From NCBI GenBank assembly GCA_023393915.1, contig JAEXBS010000018.1, forward strand, positions 1-15,485: a stretch of DNA of 15,485 bases, in the 5' to 3' direction. Both the position numbers and the translations under genes were made by a program. Every line of letters starts with the position of its first letter. The stretch's first letter is position 1. Origin of the DNA: Bacteroidota bacterium. GTDB lineage: Bacteria > Bacteroidota > Bacteroidia > Flavobacteriales > Weeksellaceae. Positions 7,741-15,260 of the stretch are shown here, in pieces. Below the pieces are notes generated by a model that made no database searches, had not been told where the DNA came from, and saw nothing but the letters and a program-made list of their open reading frames with translations.

Positions 7741-8769
7741 ATGATCGTCGGTGTTAGTGGGTTTGGCTATACTGGTTCAGGAGCTGTATTCGGTTATTTA
7801 AAAGAACGCGATGAATGCGATGCAATTAATACTGAATTCTGCCTTGCTTATATGCCTCATGGCATACAGGATTTAGAGTACCATTTAACTGGACAGATAT
7901 CTCGTTTCTATTCGTCAGACGCTGCTATAAAAGATTTCTTATATCTAGTAAAGAAGTTAAATTCTCCAAGAAGCGTATACAGAAAAGCAATGGGGAAGAA
8001 TTTTGTAGAATTATCACAAATATTTATTAAAAATATTTCGCAATTGATATGGCCTGGTTGGTGGTCCTATGACGCAATCGTTTCAGACGGTTTGCATCAG
8101 ACCTTTAGGTTCCGCATATTAAACCGATATATTGATTTTTGGGAGAAAAAGTATAAGCTTAGGTATACGCCACAAAAAAATGAAAAAATATATCTATCTA
8201 TTCATCCAGAAAATTTTATAGAAGAGGCAAAAAAGTACATCAACGCACTAATTGACGGGTTCGGATGTGATAGAAAAAAAATAATATTATTAGACCAGCC
8301 TTTTGAAGCAAATGCACCATTACAAAGCATGAAATATTATGAAGATGCCAGAGCAATAATTGTAGATAGAGACCCAAGAGATCTCTATATTCTTGCAAAG
8401 AAGGTAGTATTAAACAAAGGAACTTTTATCCCATCAAATGACGTACATAGTTTTATTAAATATTATCGTTTATGCAGGATTGGTGTTGTTCGTGAAAACT
8501 CTCCTGTTGTACTACATATTGCTTTTGAAGACATGATTTATGAGTATGACAATACTACCAATAAAATAGATACTTTTTTGGGAATAAATAGTATTAATAC
8601 CAATAGATATAAATTTTTTGATCCTAATATTTCTATTAATAATACACAACTATATTTAAGATATCCAGAATTATCGGATGAAACCACAATAATAGAAAAA
8701 GAGCTTTCTGAGTATTTATATCCATTTTATAAATACGATATGAAGCCCAACAACGAGGCTTCTTTTTGA
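7741..8769 (+). CDS. Putative PAPS-dependent carbohydrate sulfotransferase
   Basis: The 342-residue product has a strong AGGAGG about 6 bases before its ATG. It begins MIVGVSGFGYTGSGAV, a P-loop-like 5'-phosphosulfate-binding element (Gly7 to Ser13). A second block, AIIVDRDPRDLYILA (209-216 core), matches the 3'-phosphate-binding motif of sulfotransferases. HIAFEDMIYEYDN (about 259-271) followed by IDTFLGI matches the conserved RYEDL...FLG region. A late NISINNTQLY segment is also of the family kind. I infer transfer of sulfate from PAPS to a hydroxyl of the repeat unit or its lipid-linked precursor, in the cytoplasm. No PAPS-making genes are in the window. The gene is much more AT-rich than its neighbours (14 of 60 G+C in the line at 8161), suggesting separate acquisition. 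Another P-loop nucleotide-dependent transferase or kinase is the main alternative. Confidence 0.62.
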   Translation: MIVGVSGFGYTGSGAVFGYLKERDECDAINTEFCLAYMPHGIQDLEYHLTGQISRFYSSDAAIKDFLYLVKKLNSPRSVYRKAMGKNFVELSQIFIKNISQLIWPGWWSYDAIVSDGLHQTFRFRILNRYIDFWEKKYKLRYTPQKNEKIYLSIHPENFIEEAKKYINALIDGFGCDRKKIILLDQPFEANAPLQSMKYYEDARAIIVDRDPRDLYILAKKVVLNKGTFIPSNDVHSFIKYYRLCRIGVVRENSPVVLHIAFEDMIYEYDNTTNKIDTFLGINSINTNRYKFFDPNISINNTQLYLRYPELSDETTIIEKELSEYLYPFYKYDMKPNNEASF

Positions 8770-8866
8770 GAAATAATTTTAAATAGGATATCAGTGAAAC
8801 TAAAAATACACAAACAGTAAATATAAAATAATTATTGTATATACATATATTTTAGGACGATTTATA

Positions 8867-10279
8867 ATGACAAAACTAAGTAAAATTCCACTGCCAGCTA
8901 AGGCATCATTTGCTTTTCTGATTATGAGCATTATAGAAAAGGGGCTTGTCTTTATTACAAGCCCTATATATACACGTTTGTTAACTCAAAGTGAATTTGG
9001 ACAAGTCTCAGTTTTCTTATCATGGTTGAATCTTATTGGTGTTATCGCGATGTTTTGCCTCTCCACGGGGATGTTCAACAACGGCATGCTTGACTATGAG
9101 CACGACAGAGATGGCTTTTCTTTTTCTATGCTCGTATTGTCGAATATTGTGACCGCGCTTTGCTTTGTCATAATTCTGTCAGTATGGCCATACGTAAAGC
9201 TAATTCTTGATATTGATCTACCACTACTATATTTAATGTTTTTAATTTTCTTTTTGCAACCAGCCTTTAATTTCTGGATGGCCCGCCAGAGATTTGAATA
9301 TAAGTATAAGCTGTTATCTGCCGTCGTTCTCAGCTATGCTTTTCTATCGCCATTAACCGCGATCATTTGTATATACCTTTTCCCTAACCACAAGATATAT
9401 GGACGGCTATTTGGCGGGGAAAGCATCCTGCTGTGTGTCTACCTTGCTTTTTATTTATACACTGGGGCCAAGGCAAAATGGAAAATCAATACTTCTTATT
9501 GGAAAGTGGCGATTTTATTCAACCTCCCACTTATCCCTCATTATCTTTCCGGCTATGTTTTAAATAATTCCAATCGAATAATTATTGCTAATCTGGTCAA
9601 TAACACCGCTGCTGCGAAATATAGCGTGGCATATACCATAGCCCTTGCCGTGACTATGGTATGGACAGCAATAAACGGTTCACTGATTCCCTACACATAT
9701 GAAAAATGCAAAAATAACGACTTCAAATCTATTTCTAATATTACCAGCCCAATTCTCATCTCATATGCAGCCATGTGTGTTGTGTTGATTCTACTCGCCC
9801 CAGAAATGCTCAGGATTATGGCTCCGGCAAGTTATTATGAAAGTGTTTATATTATACCTCCAATTGTCGGCGGAATCTTCTTTACATCAATGTATTTCGT
9901 CTTTGCAAACGTTGTCTACTACTACAAAAAACCTAAGTATGTAATGTTTGCCAGCGTAACCGCAGCTTCATTAAATATAGCCCTTAACTGGTTTTTTATC
10001 CCAAGGTTTGGTTATTTTGTGGCTGGGTATACCACACTGTTTTGTTACCTAACCCAGGCCGTTTTTGATTACTATGCTATGAAAAAGGTTGTTGGCAAAA
10101 GTATATACAATATGCGCCTGTTGACTGCTCTCGGTATGGTTATGGTCTGTATTTCACTGGTCTCTAGTTTTCTATATCATTCTGATGTGTTGCGATACGG
10201 CCTTATTGCAGTTGTATTTCTCTTAGCAATTATCTTCAGGCATAAAGTGTTTGAGACCATAAAACGAGTAAAAAAATAA
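8867..10279 (+). CDS. wzx: Wzx-like lipid-linked oligosaccharide flippase (MOP superfamily)
   Basis: The 470-residue product is an integral membrane protein with about 12-14 hydrophobic segments over its whole length. It starts with PLPAKASFAFLIMSIIEKGL and then has ITSPIYTRLLTQSEFGQVS, the hallmark N-terminal pattern of Wzx/RfbX flippases (pore-lining first helix, then YTRLLT-EFG). Later blocks such as FNLPLIPHYLSGYVLNNSN and DRxxI-like RIIIANLVNNTAAAKYSVAY, with two-fold similarity to the N-terminal half, also fit the MOP fold. Family members move undecaprenyl-diphosphate-linked repeat units across the cytoplasmic membrane for Wzy to polymerise. TAGGAC lies about 8-10 bases before the ATG. 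A 97-base AT-rich gap separates it from the sulfotransferase gene, with no clear promoter or terminator. Confidence 0.9.
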   Translation: MTKLSKIPLPAKASFAFLIMSIIEKGLVFITSPIYTRLLTQSEFGQVSVFLSWLNLIGVIAMFCLSTGMFNNGMLDYEHDRDGFSFSMLVLSNIVTALCFVIILSVWPYVKLILDIDLPLLYLMFLIFFLQPAFNFWMARQRFEYKYKLLSAVVLSYAFLSPLTAIICIYLFPNHKIYGRLFGGESILLCVYLAFYLYTGAKAKWKINTSYWKVAILFNLPLIPHYLSGYVLNNSNRIIIANLVNNTAAAKYSVAYTIALAVTMVWTAINGSLIPYTYEKCKNNDFKSISNITSPILISYAAMCVVLILLAPEMLRIMAPASYYESVYIIPPIVGGIFFTSMYFVFANVVYYYKKPKYVMFASVTAASLNIALNWFFIPRFGYFVAGYTTLFCYLTQAVFDYYAMKKVVGKSIYNMRLLTALGMVMVCISLVSSFLYHSDVLRYGLIAVVFLLAIIFRHKVFETIKRVKK

Positions 10280-10304
10280 TTGCACACAAAAAGGAGATAT
10301 TGGC

Positions 10305-12314
10305 ATGAAAACCCTAATCCTAAATTCCGGCGTAGGTAAACGCATGGGAGTACTCACCAACGAGCACCCCAAATGTATGACGGAGATTTCTCCGACAGAG
10401 ACAATCTTGAGCCGTCAGCTTCGTCAGCTGGCAGAGATTGGCGTTACCGAGGTGGTAATGACCACCGGCCTCTTTGACGACGTGCTTGTGAATTACTGCC
10501 GCTCTCTGGAGCTGCCGCTGCGCTTCACCTTCGTTAAGAACCCGCTTTACGACAAGACGAATTATATCTATTCCATTTACTGCGCAAGAGAATACCTCAA
10601 AGATGACGACATCCTTCTTATGCATGGCGACCTTGTCTTTGAAAATAGTGTGCTGGACAAGATTTTAGAATCAGTTTCAAGTTGTATGGCGGTCTCCTCC
10701 ACTATCGAACTGCCGCAAAAGGATTTTAAGGCCGTCGTCAAAAACAACATGGTGGAAAAAGTCGGCGTGGAATTTTTCAATGACGCCGTCACCGCCCAGC
10801 CGCTCTACAAACTGCTTAAAAACGACTGGAACCTTTGGCTTGCACGGATAGAGGAGTTCTGCGAAGATCAAAAGACACAGTGCTACGCGGAAAACGCCTT
10901 CAATAAAATATCCGGTCAATGCACCGTCATCCCCGTAGACGTCTACGACGCCCTCTGCGCTGAAATCGACACGCCGGACGACCTTGCGGTAGTATCCGCC
11001 AAACTGCACGACATCGAGAACCGCACAGTATATATGTCTTTTTCCACCGACATGGTACACAGCGGCCATATCGCAATCATCCGCAAAGCGCAGAGGCTGG
11101 GAAAACTTATCGTTGGCGTATTATCCGATGAAGCCGTGGTCAGCTACAAACGCTTCCCCCTTGTTCCCTTCGAGGAGAGAAAGGCTCTCTTTGAAAACAT
11201 AGCCGGCGTATGCAGGGTCATAGAGCAAAAGACACTAAGCTACCGTGACACCTTACGCGAAATCAGACCGGCGTATGTGGTCCACGGCGACGACTGGAAG
11301 GAGGGCGTACAAAAGCCAATCCGCGACGAAGTCGTCTCCATCCTTGCCGAATATGGCGGACGCCTGGTCGAATACCCCTACGCAAAAGACGAGAAACTAA
11401 ATCAACTGGAAGAGCGCTTCAAAGAACAGCTGGCGCTGCCGGACGTGCGCCGCGCCCGTCTGCGCAAACTCCTCGCCATGAAGCCTTTGGTCAGTATCAT
11501 CGAGGCCCACAGCGGCATTACCGGCCTAATTGCAGAAAAAACGGTCGCCTATCATGAAGGCAAGGCATATCAGTTTGACGGTATGTGGGTCTCGTCGCTG
11601 TGCGATTCCACCGCCAAAGGGAAACCGGACATCGAGCTGGTGGATATGTCCAGCCGCCTGCGAACTATTGACGACATTATGGAGGTCACCACCAAGCCTA
11701 TCATTCTGGACGGAGATACCGGCGGACAGATAGAACACTTCGTATATAACGTCCGCACGCTGGAACGCATGGGCGTCTCCGCCGTGATTATCGAGGATAA
11801 GACGGGGCTCAAGAAAAACTCTCTCTTTGGTACGGAGGTGGAACAGACACAGGATGATATCGGGCATTTCAGTGAGAAGATCGCGGCCGGAAAACGTGCT
11901 CAGAAGACAAAAGATTTTATGATCATCGCGCGTATCGAAAGTCTGATCCTCGAAAAAGGTATGGAAGACGCGCTCGCTCGCGCAAAAGCCTTTACCGCCG
12001 CAGGGGCAGACGGCATCATGATCCACAGCCGCAGGAAAGATCCTGCCGAGATATTTGAATTTGTGGAGAAGTTTCGGACACAAGACAATACGACGCCGAT
12101 CGTCGTCGTGCCGACATCTTTCAATACCGTCACGGAGGATGAGTTTGCCAAACGCGGCGTCAATATCGTCATCTACGCCAACCAACTAACCCGCAGCGGT
12201 TTTCCCGCTATGCAAAAAGCGGCAGAGACGATACTTGCCAACCATCGCGCAAAAGAAGCCGACGATATGTGTATGCCAATAAAAGAGATTTTAACTCTGA
12301 TACCGGAGGAATAA
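10305..12314 (+). CDS. pepM: Trifunctional-type fusion: LicC-like nucleotidyltransferase, TagD-like cytidylyltransferase, PEP mutase
   Basis: The 669-residue product has AAGGAG 8 bases upstream of its ATG. Residues 1-235 form a LicC-like nucleotidyltransferase: NSGVGKRM at 7-14, HPKCM at 21-25, and NYIYSIYCAREYL at 86-98. Residues 241-365 form a TagD-like cytidylyltransferase: HSGH at 252-255 and YVVHGDDW at 324-331. Residues 385-669 form a phosphoenolpyruvate mutase. Trp428 and Ser430, Asp442, Asp469 and Asp471 (DGDTGG), the signature EDK-x5-NS at 497-506, Arg543 and His574 all match PEP mutase active-site positions, which separates it from isocitrate or methylisocitrate lyases. PEP mutase turns PEP into phosphonopyruvate. 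The first domain, and perhaps the second, should activate a phosphonate as its CMP ester for transfer to a glycan. The middle domain lacks the usual C-terminal ISST/TEGIST motif, so it may be inactive or structural. Its GC content differs clearly from the genes before it. Confidence 0.9.
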   Translation: MKTLILNSGVGKRMGVLTNEHPKCMTEISPTETILSRQLRQLAEIGVTEVVMTTGLFDDVLVNYCRSLELPLRFTFVKNPLYDKTNYIYSIYCAREYLKDDDILLMHGDLVFENSVLDKILESVSSCMAVSSTIELPQKDFKAVVKNNMVEKVGVEFFNDAVTAQPLYKLLKNDWNLWLARIEEFCEDQKTQCYAENAFNKISGQCTVIPVDVYDALCAEIDTPDDLAVVSAKLHDIENRTVYMSFSTDMVHSGHIAIIRKAQRLGKLIVGVLSDEAVVSYKRFPLVPFEERKALFENIAGVCRVIEQKTLSYRDTLREIRPAYVVHGDDWKEGVQKPIRDEVVSILAEYGGRLVEYPYAKDEKLNQLEERFKEQLALPDVRRARLRKLLAMKPLVSIIEAHSGITGLIAEKTVAYHEGKAYQFDGMWVSSLCDSTAKGKPDIELVDMSSRLRTIDDIMEVTTKPIILDGDTGGQIEHFVYNVRTLERMGVSAVIIEDKTGLKKNSLFGTEVEQTQDDIGHFSEKIAAGKRAQKTKDFMIIARIESLILEKGMEDALARAKAFTAAGADGIMIHSRRKDPAEIFEFVEKFRTQDNTTPIVVVPTSFNTVTEDEFAKRGVNIVIYANQLTRSGFPAMQKAAETILANHRAKEADDMCMPIKEILTLIPEE

Positions 12315-12318
12315 TGTC

Positions 12319-13431
12319 ATGCCGCAAAAAATCATCAATGGTATAGGCTATCGCGGGGAAGTATCGAGACTGTTGGAAGAGTTGGGAGCGAAAAAGCCTC
12401 TTATCGTCTGTAACTATATATCCGACAAACACAGGTTGGATAGTATATTGAATAACGCGGGTGTCTCTTTTACATATTTTGTGGATTTTTCCTCAAATCC
12501 GCTCTACGACGAAGTATGTAAAGGCATTGCCTCTTTCTGGCGTAACAAGTGTGATTCTATCATCGCCATTGGCGGCGGCAGTGCGATCGACGTCGCCAAG
12601 TGCATAAAGCTGTTTTGTAAAATGGGCAAAGACATTAACTATTTACAGCAGGAATATACTGACAGCGGCATATCGCTTATCGCTATCCCCACCACGGCCG
12701 GTACAGGAAGCGAGTCGAGCAGATATGCGGTGATCTATTATGAGGGCAAAAAGCAGTCCATCACACATGAAAGTATCCTCCCAAACATCGTCATCCTGGA
12801 TGCGGAGCTGCTTCAAACGCTGCCGCTCTACCAGAAGAAATGTACCTTGCTGGACGCGCTCTGCCAGGGAATTGAATCATGGTGGTCGGTCAATTCGACA
12901 GGCGAGAGCAAGGAATATTCCAAGGTAGCAGTCGAAGATATTATGCATAATATGGAACTGTATCTTAGCGATCATGAGAATATAGAGGCGGCGGAGCGTA
13001 TAATGACAGCTTCCAACTACGCAGGCAGGGCGATAAATATAACGCAGACGACGGCTCCGCACGCGATGAGCTATAAGCTGACCTCGCTCTACCGTCTTCC
13101 GCATGGACATGCCGTCGCCATTTGTATGCCAAAAGTTTGGCGATATATGCTGGAAAATGAAAATAAAGTGACAGACCAGCGTGGTAACGAATATCTTTGC
13201 ACTGTATTCCAAGAAATCTCTAAAAGCCTCGGCTGTGAGTCGCCCGAAGAGGTTGTGGGATGGTTTGAAAAACTGTTGCACAAACTTGAGATAAAATCTC
13301 CACTGGGAACACTGGCGGAGGTCGAAATTTTAGCGGGTTCAGTGAATCCCGTCAGGTTGAAAAACAATCCCGTCTCTATCAACGAAGAGGCTTTTTACAA
13401 GTTATACAAGCAAATAGTAATGGGGGAATAA
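12319..13431 (+). CDS. Iron-type alcohol dehydrogenase, probable phosphonoacetaldehyde reductase
   Basis: The 370-residue product starts 4 bases after the mutase stop, behind GGAGG of the preceding gene's end. It is a group III alcohol dehydrogenase: GGGSAIDVAK at 85-94 binds the nicotinamide cofactor and PTTAGTGSE at 124-132 follows. Metal-ligand positions are Asp179, His248 (TTAPHAMS) and His262 (LPHGH). The fourth, usually His in the D-x3-H motif, is Gln183 (DALCQGIE). Between a PEP mutase and a phosphonopyruvate decarboxylase the natural substrate is phosphonoacetaldehyde, giving 2-hydroxyethylphosphonate, as PhpC does in phosphinothricin biosynthesis. No aminotransferase is encoded, so 2-aminoethylphosphonate is a less likely end product of this block. 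The assignment to the dehydrogenase family is seen directly; the substrate is inferred from context. Confidence 0.85.
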   Translation: MPQKIINGIGYRGEVSRLLEELGAKKPLIVCNYISDKHRLDSILNNAGVSFTYFVDFSSNPLYDEVCKGIASFWRNKCDSIIAIGGGSAIDVAKCIKLFCKMGKDINYLQQEYTDSGISLIAIPTTAGTGSESSRYAVIYYEGKKQSITHESILPNIVILDAELLQTLPLYQKKCTLLDALCQGIESWWSVNSTGESKEYSKVAVEDIMHNMELYLSDHENIEAAERIMTASNYAGRAINITQTTAPHAMSYKLTSLYRLPHGHAVAICMPKVWRYMLENENKVTDQRGNEYLCTVFQEISKSLGCESPEEVVGWFEKLLHKLEIKSPLGTLAEVEILAGSVNPVRLKNNPVSINEEAFYKLYKQIVMGE

Positions 13432-13433
13432 CA

Positions 13434-14540
13434 ATGAAACTGGATTTTTTAAAAGAATATGAATTTTTTACCGGTGTGCCAGATTCGCAATTAAAGGCAC
13501 TGTGCAGCTATTTGATAGATAAATATGGCATCTCCGCAAAACACATTATCGCCGCCAATGAAGGCAATGCCGTGGCGTTAGCGGCAGGCTACCACCTTGC
13601 GACTGGAAAAATACCGGTCGTCTATCTCCAGAACAGCGGCATCGGTAATATTATTAATCCCGTAGCCTCGTTGCTCAATGATAAGGTGTACGGGATACCA
13701 TGTATCTTTATCGTCGGCTGGCGCGGGGAACCTGGAGCACACGACGAACCTCAGCATATATTCCAGGGAGAGGTCACATTAAAACTGCTGGAAGATATGG
13801 ACATAAAGACATTTGTGATCAACAGGGACACCACAGAAGAAAAATTTGCCGCTCAGTTGGATATCTTTATGCCGCAGCTTAAGGCAGGAAAAAGCGTTGC
13901 GTTTATTGTCAGAAAGGACGCACTAGAGTTTGACGGCAAAGTAAAATATAAAAATTCCCACATAATGATACGTGAAGAGATAATCCGACATATAGTGGAA
14001 GCCGCGGGGAAAGATACCATCATATCCACTACAGGAAAGACCTCCCGCGAGTTGTTTGAAATACGTGAGGCGAAGCAGCAAACACACATTCATGACTTCC
14101 TGACGGTCGGCTCTATGGGACACAGTTCATCGATAGCCTTGGGCATCGCGTTAAACAAGCCGGACAAGAGGGTGTGGTGCATCGACGGCGACGGCGCCGC
14201 CTTAATGCACCTGGGAGCGATGGCGGTAATTGGAGCAAACAAACCACAGAACATGATCCATATCGTGATAAATAACGAGGCCCACGAAAGCGTCGGAGGT
14301 ATGCCTACAGTCGCGGGAGCAATAGATTTGAAGAAAATCGCCGAAGGCTGCGGTTATCCATTCATAAAAACAGTTACCGATTACAGGGAGCTGGACAACG
14401 CTTTGAACGAAGCAAAGAATACTGGCGTTTTGTCTTTCATAGAGGCAAAAGCTGCCATCGGCGCAAGAGATAATTTAGGGAGACCCACCACTACAGCAAA
14501 AGAGAATAAGGAAAAATTTATGGATGGGCTGAAAGCATGA
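13434..14540 (+). CDS. ppd: Phosphonopyruvate decarboxylase (ThDP-dependent)
   Basis: The 368-residue product starts two bases after the dehydrogenase stop; GGGGG lies about 6 bases before the ATG. Near the N-terminus FFTGVPDSQLK at 11-21 and AANEGNAVALAAGYHLATG at 40-58 (with Glu43, the likely ThDP-activating glutamate) are typical of the family, as is LQNSGIGN at 65-72. The ThDP-magnesium motif runs from GDGA at 252-255 to the NN pair at 280-281. The size matches known Ppd/AepY proteins, with a slightly short N-terminus. The enzyme decarboxylates phosphonopyruvate to phosphonoacetaldehyde, the step that pulls the unfavourable PEP mutase reaction forward. Sulfopyruvate decarboxylase is a relative, but the adjacent PEP mutase settles the choice. 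Expression is probably coupled to the two upstream genes. Confidence 0.93.
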   Translation: MKLDFLKEYEFFTGVPDSQLKALCSYLIDKYGISAKHIIAANEGNAVALAAGYHLATGKIPVVYLQNSGIGNIINPVASLLNDKVYGIPCIFIVGWRGEPGAHDEPQHIFQGEVTLKLLEDMDIKTFVINRDTTEEKFAAQLDIFMPQLKAGKSVAFIVRKDALEFDGKVKYKNSHIMIREEIIRHIVEAAGKDTIISTTGKTSRELFEIREAKQQTHIHDFLTVGSMGHSSSIALGIALNKPDKRVWCIDGDGAALMHLGAMAVIGANKPQNMIHIVINNEAHESVGGMPTVAGAIDLKKIAEGCGYPFIKTVTDYRELDNALNEAKNTGVLSFIEAKAAIGARDNLGRPTTTAKENKEKFMDGLKA

Positions 14541-14572
14541 GAGAACTATTATCACAAAACATAGAAATATAA
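14537..14572 (+). pseudogene. Possible stump of a lost downstream gene (11 codons)
   Basis: An ATG overlaps the decarboxylase stop as ATGA, the pattern seen between co-translated genes, and reads MRELLSQNIEI before a TAA at 14570. The following bases to 14606 carry no gene. I infer that a further operon gene once began here and was lost to the left of the toxin-antitoxin cassette. It may equally be a chance ORF; nothing in 11 residues identifies a family. Confidence 0.3.
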
Positions 14573-14606
14573 TGAATATGTTTTATCGCAGCCGTTTGAA
14601 ATATAA

Positions 14607-14634
14607 TTGACATTACATTTTATTATAGTACAAT
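14607..14634 (+). promoter_or_regulatory. Sigma70-type promoter of the toxin-antitoxin operon
   Basis: A perfect TTGACA at 14607-14612 is followed, after 16 bases, by TACAAT at 14629-14634. It lies 42 bases before the antitoxin start and is the clearest promoter in the window. Its -10 element overlaps the first half of the operator-like palindromes, which fits autorepression. Confidence 0.75.
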
Positions 14635-14645
14635 ATTTTGTACAA
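14626..14645 (+). promoter_or_regulatory. Probable YefM-YoeB operator (paired TGTACA-type palindromes)
   Basis: TTGTACAA at 14638-14645 is a perfect 8-base palindrome with the core TGTACA. A second, one-mismatch core AGTACA lies at 14627-14632. The two cores are 12 bases apart centre to centre. Together they form the larger inverted repeat GTACAA-TATT-TTGTAC at 14628-14643. E. coli YefM-YoeB is known to bind paired palindromes with TGTACA cores at about this spacing, so autoregulation by the complex is a reasonable inference. Confidence 0.65.
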
Positions 14646-14675
14646 TATATAGCACATAAAAGAGAGGTGAACTAC

Positions 14676-14939
14676 ATGCTGGCAGTTAACTACTCCACGA
14701 TTCGTAATAATTTGAAAACATATTGTGATAAGGCTACGGATATGTACGAAACAGTTATTGTTACAAGAAAAGATGAAAAGAACGTCGTGCTGCTCAGTCT
14801 TGAAAAGTACAACGCACTTATTAAGGCCGCCAGTAACGCAGAGTACCTTGATATGATAGACAGAAGCATGGAACAGATCGCCCAGGGAAAAATAGTTGTA
14901 AAAAGCATGGACGAATTAGAGGCCATGTCGAATGAATAA
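14676..14939 (+). CDS. yefM: YefM/Phd-family antitoxin
   Basis: The 87-residue product starts at the ATG at 14676 behind AGAGAGGTGA. The longer open frame upstream runs through the promoter and is not used. The sequence begins MLAVNYSTIRNNLKTYCDKA, the N-terminal DNA-binding half of YefM-type antitoxins. VIVTRKDEKNVVLLSLEKYNAL follows, the family's central block. The C-terminal tail (residues about 55-87, MIDRSMEQIAQGK and MDELEAM) should wrap the toxin. It would neutralise the downstream RNase by direct contact and, with it, repress their common promoter. It overlaps the toxin gene by 8 bases, which implies translational coupling. Confidence 0.9.
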   Translation: MLAVNYSTIRNNLKTYCDKATDMYETVIVTRKDEKNVVLLSLEKYNALIKAASNAEYLDMIDRSMEQIAQGKIVVKSMDELEAMSNE

Positions 14940-15195
14940 TTTCATATTTTCAGACAAAGGGTGGGATGATTATCTCTATTGGCAAAGGACGGACAAATCT
15001 ATCTTACGCAAAATCAACGAACTGCTGAAAGACCTTCAGCGAAACGGCGCCTCCAATAGACTTGGGAAGCCGGAGGCTTTAAAGTACAGACAGGCATGGA
15101 GCCGCCGGATAAATCAGGAACACAGACTTGTTTATACGGTTGATGAATCAGGTAATCTTTTTATTCTTTCAATAAAAGGGCATTATGAAGATTAA
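14932..15195 (+). CDS. yoeB: YoeB/Txe-family mRNA interferase toxin
   Basis: The 87-residue product overlaps the antitoxin gene by 8 bases. It has the whole YoeB pattern: FSDKGWDDYLYWQ at 6-18, INELLKDLQRNG at 28-39, GKPEALK at 45-51, WSRRINQEHRLVY at 56-68 and KGHYED at the C-terminus. Catalytic residues correspond to Glu48, Arg65 and His84, with Tyr85. YoeB is a RelE-fold endoribonuclease that cuts mRNA in the ribosomal A site. All expected catalytic residues are present, so the toxin is probably active. The position between a polysaccharide locus and a convergent rRNA gene is a common landing place for such cassettes. Confidence 0.93.
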   Translation: MNNFIFSDKGWDDYLYWQRTDKSILRKINELLKDLQRNGASNRLGKPEALKYRQAWSRRINQEHRLVYTVDESGNLFILSIKGHYED

Positions 15196-15260
15196 ACCCC
15201 ATTTACATAGAATATCCGCGCAGCTGGTATTCCGTCCCGCGTTACTTAACGGCTTCTCAC

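Noticed and set aside
11526..12185. Long minus-strand open frame (219 codons) inside the PEP mutase domain
   Set aside because: It is antisense to a region with complete catalytic motifs, has no recognisable family and no ribosome binding site. GC-rich coding sequence often leaves such shadows.
14607..14675. N-terminal extension of the antitoxin starting at 14607
   Set aside because: That frame runs through the -35 and -10 elements and the operator. The ATG at 14676 has a good ribosome binding site and matches the family N-terminus.
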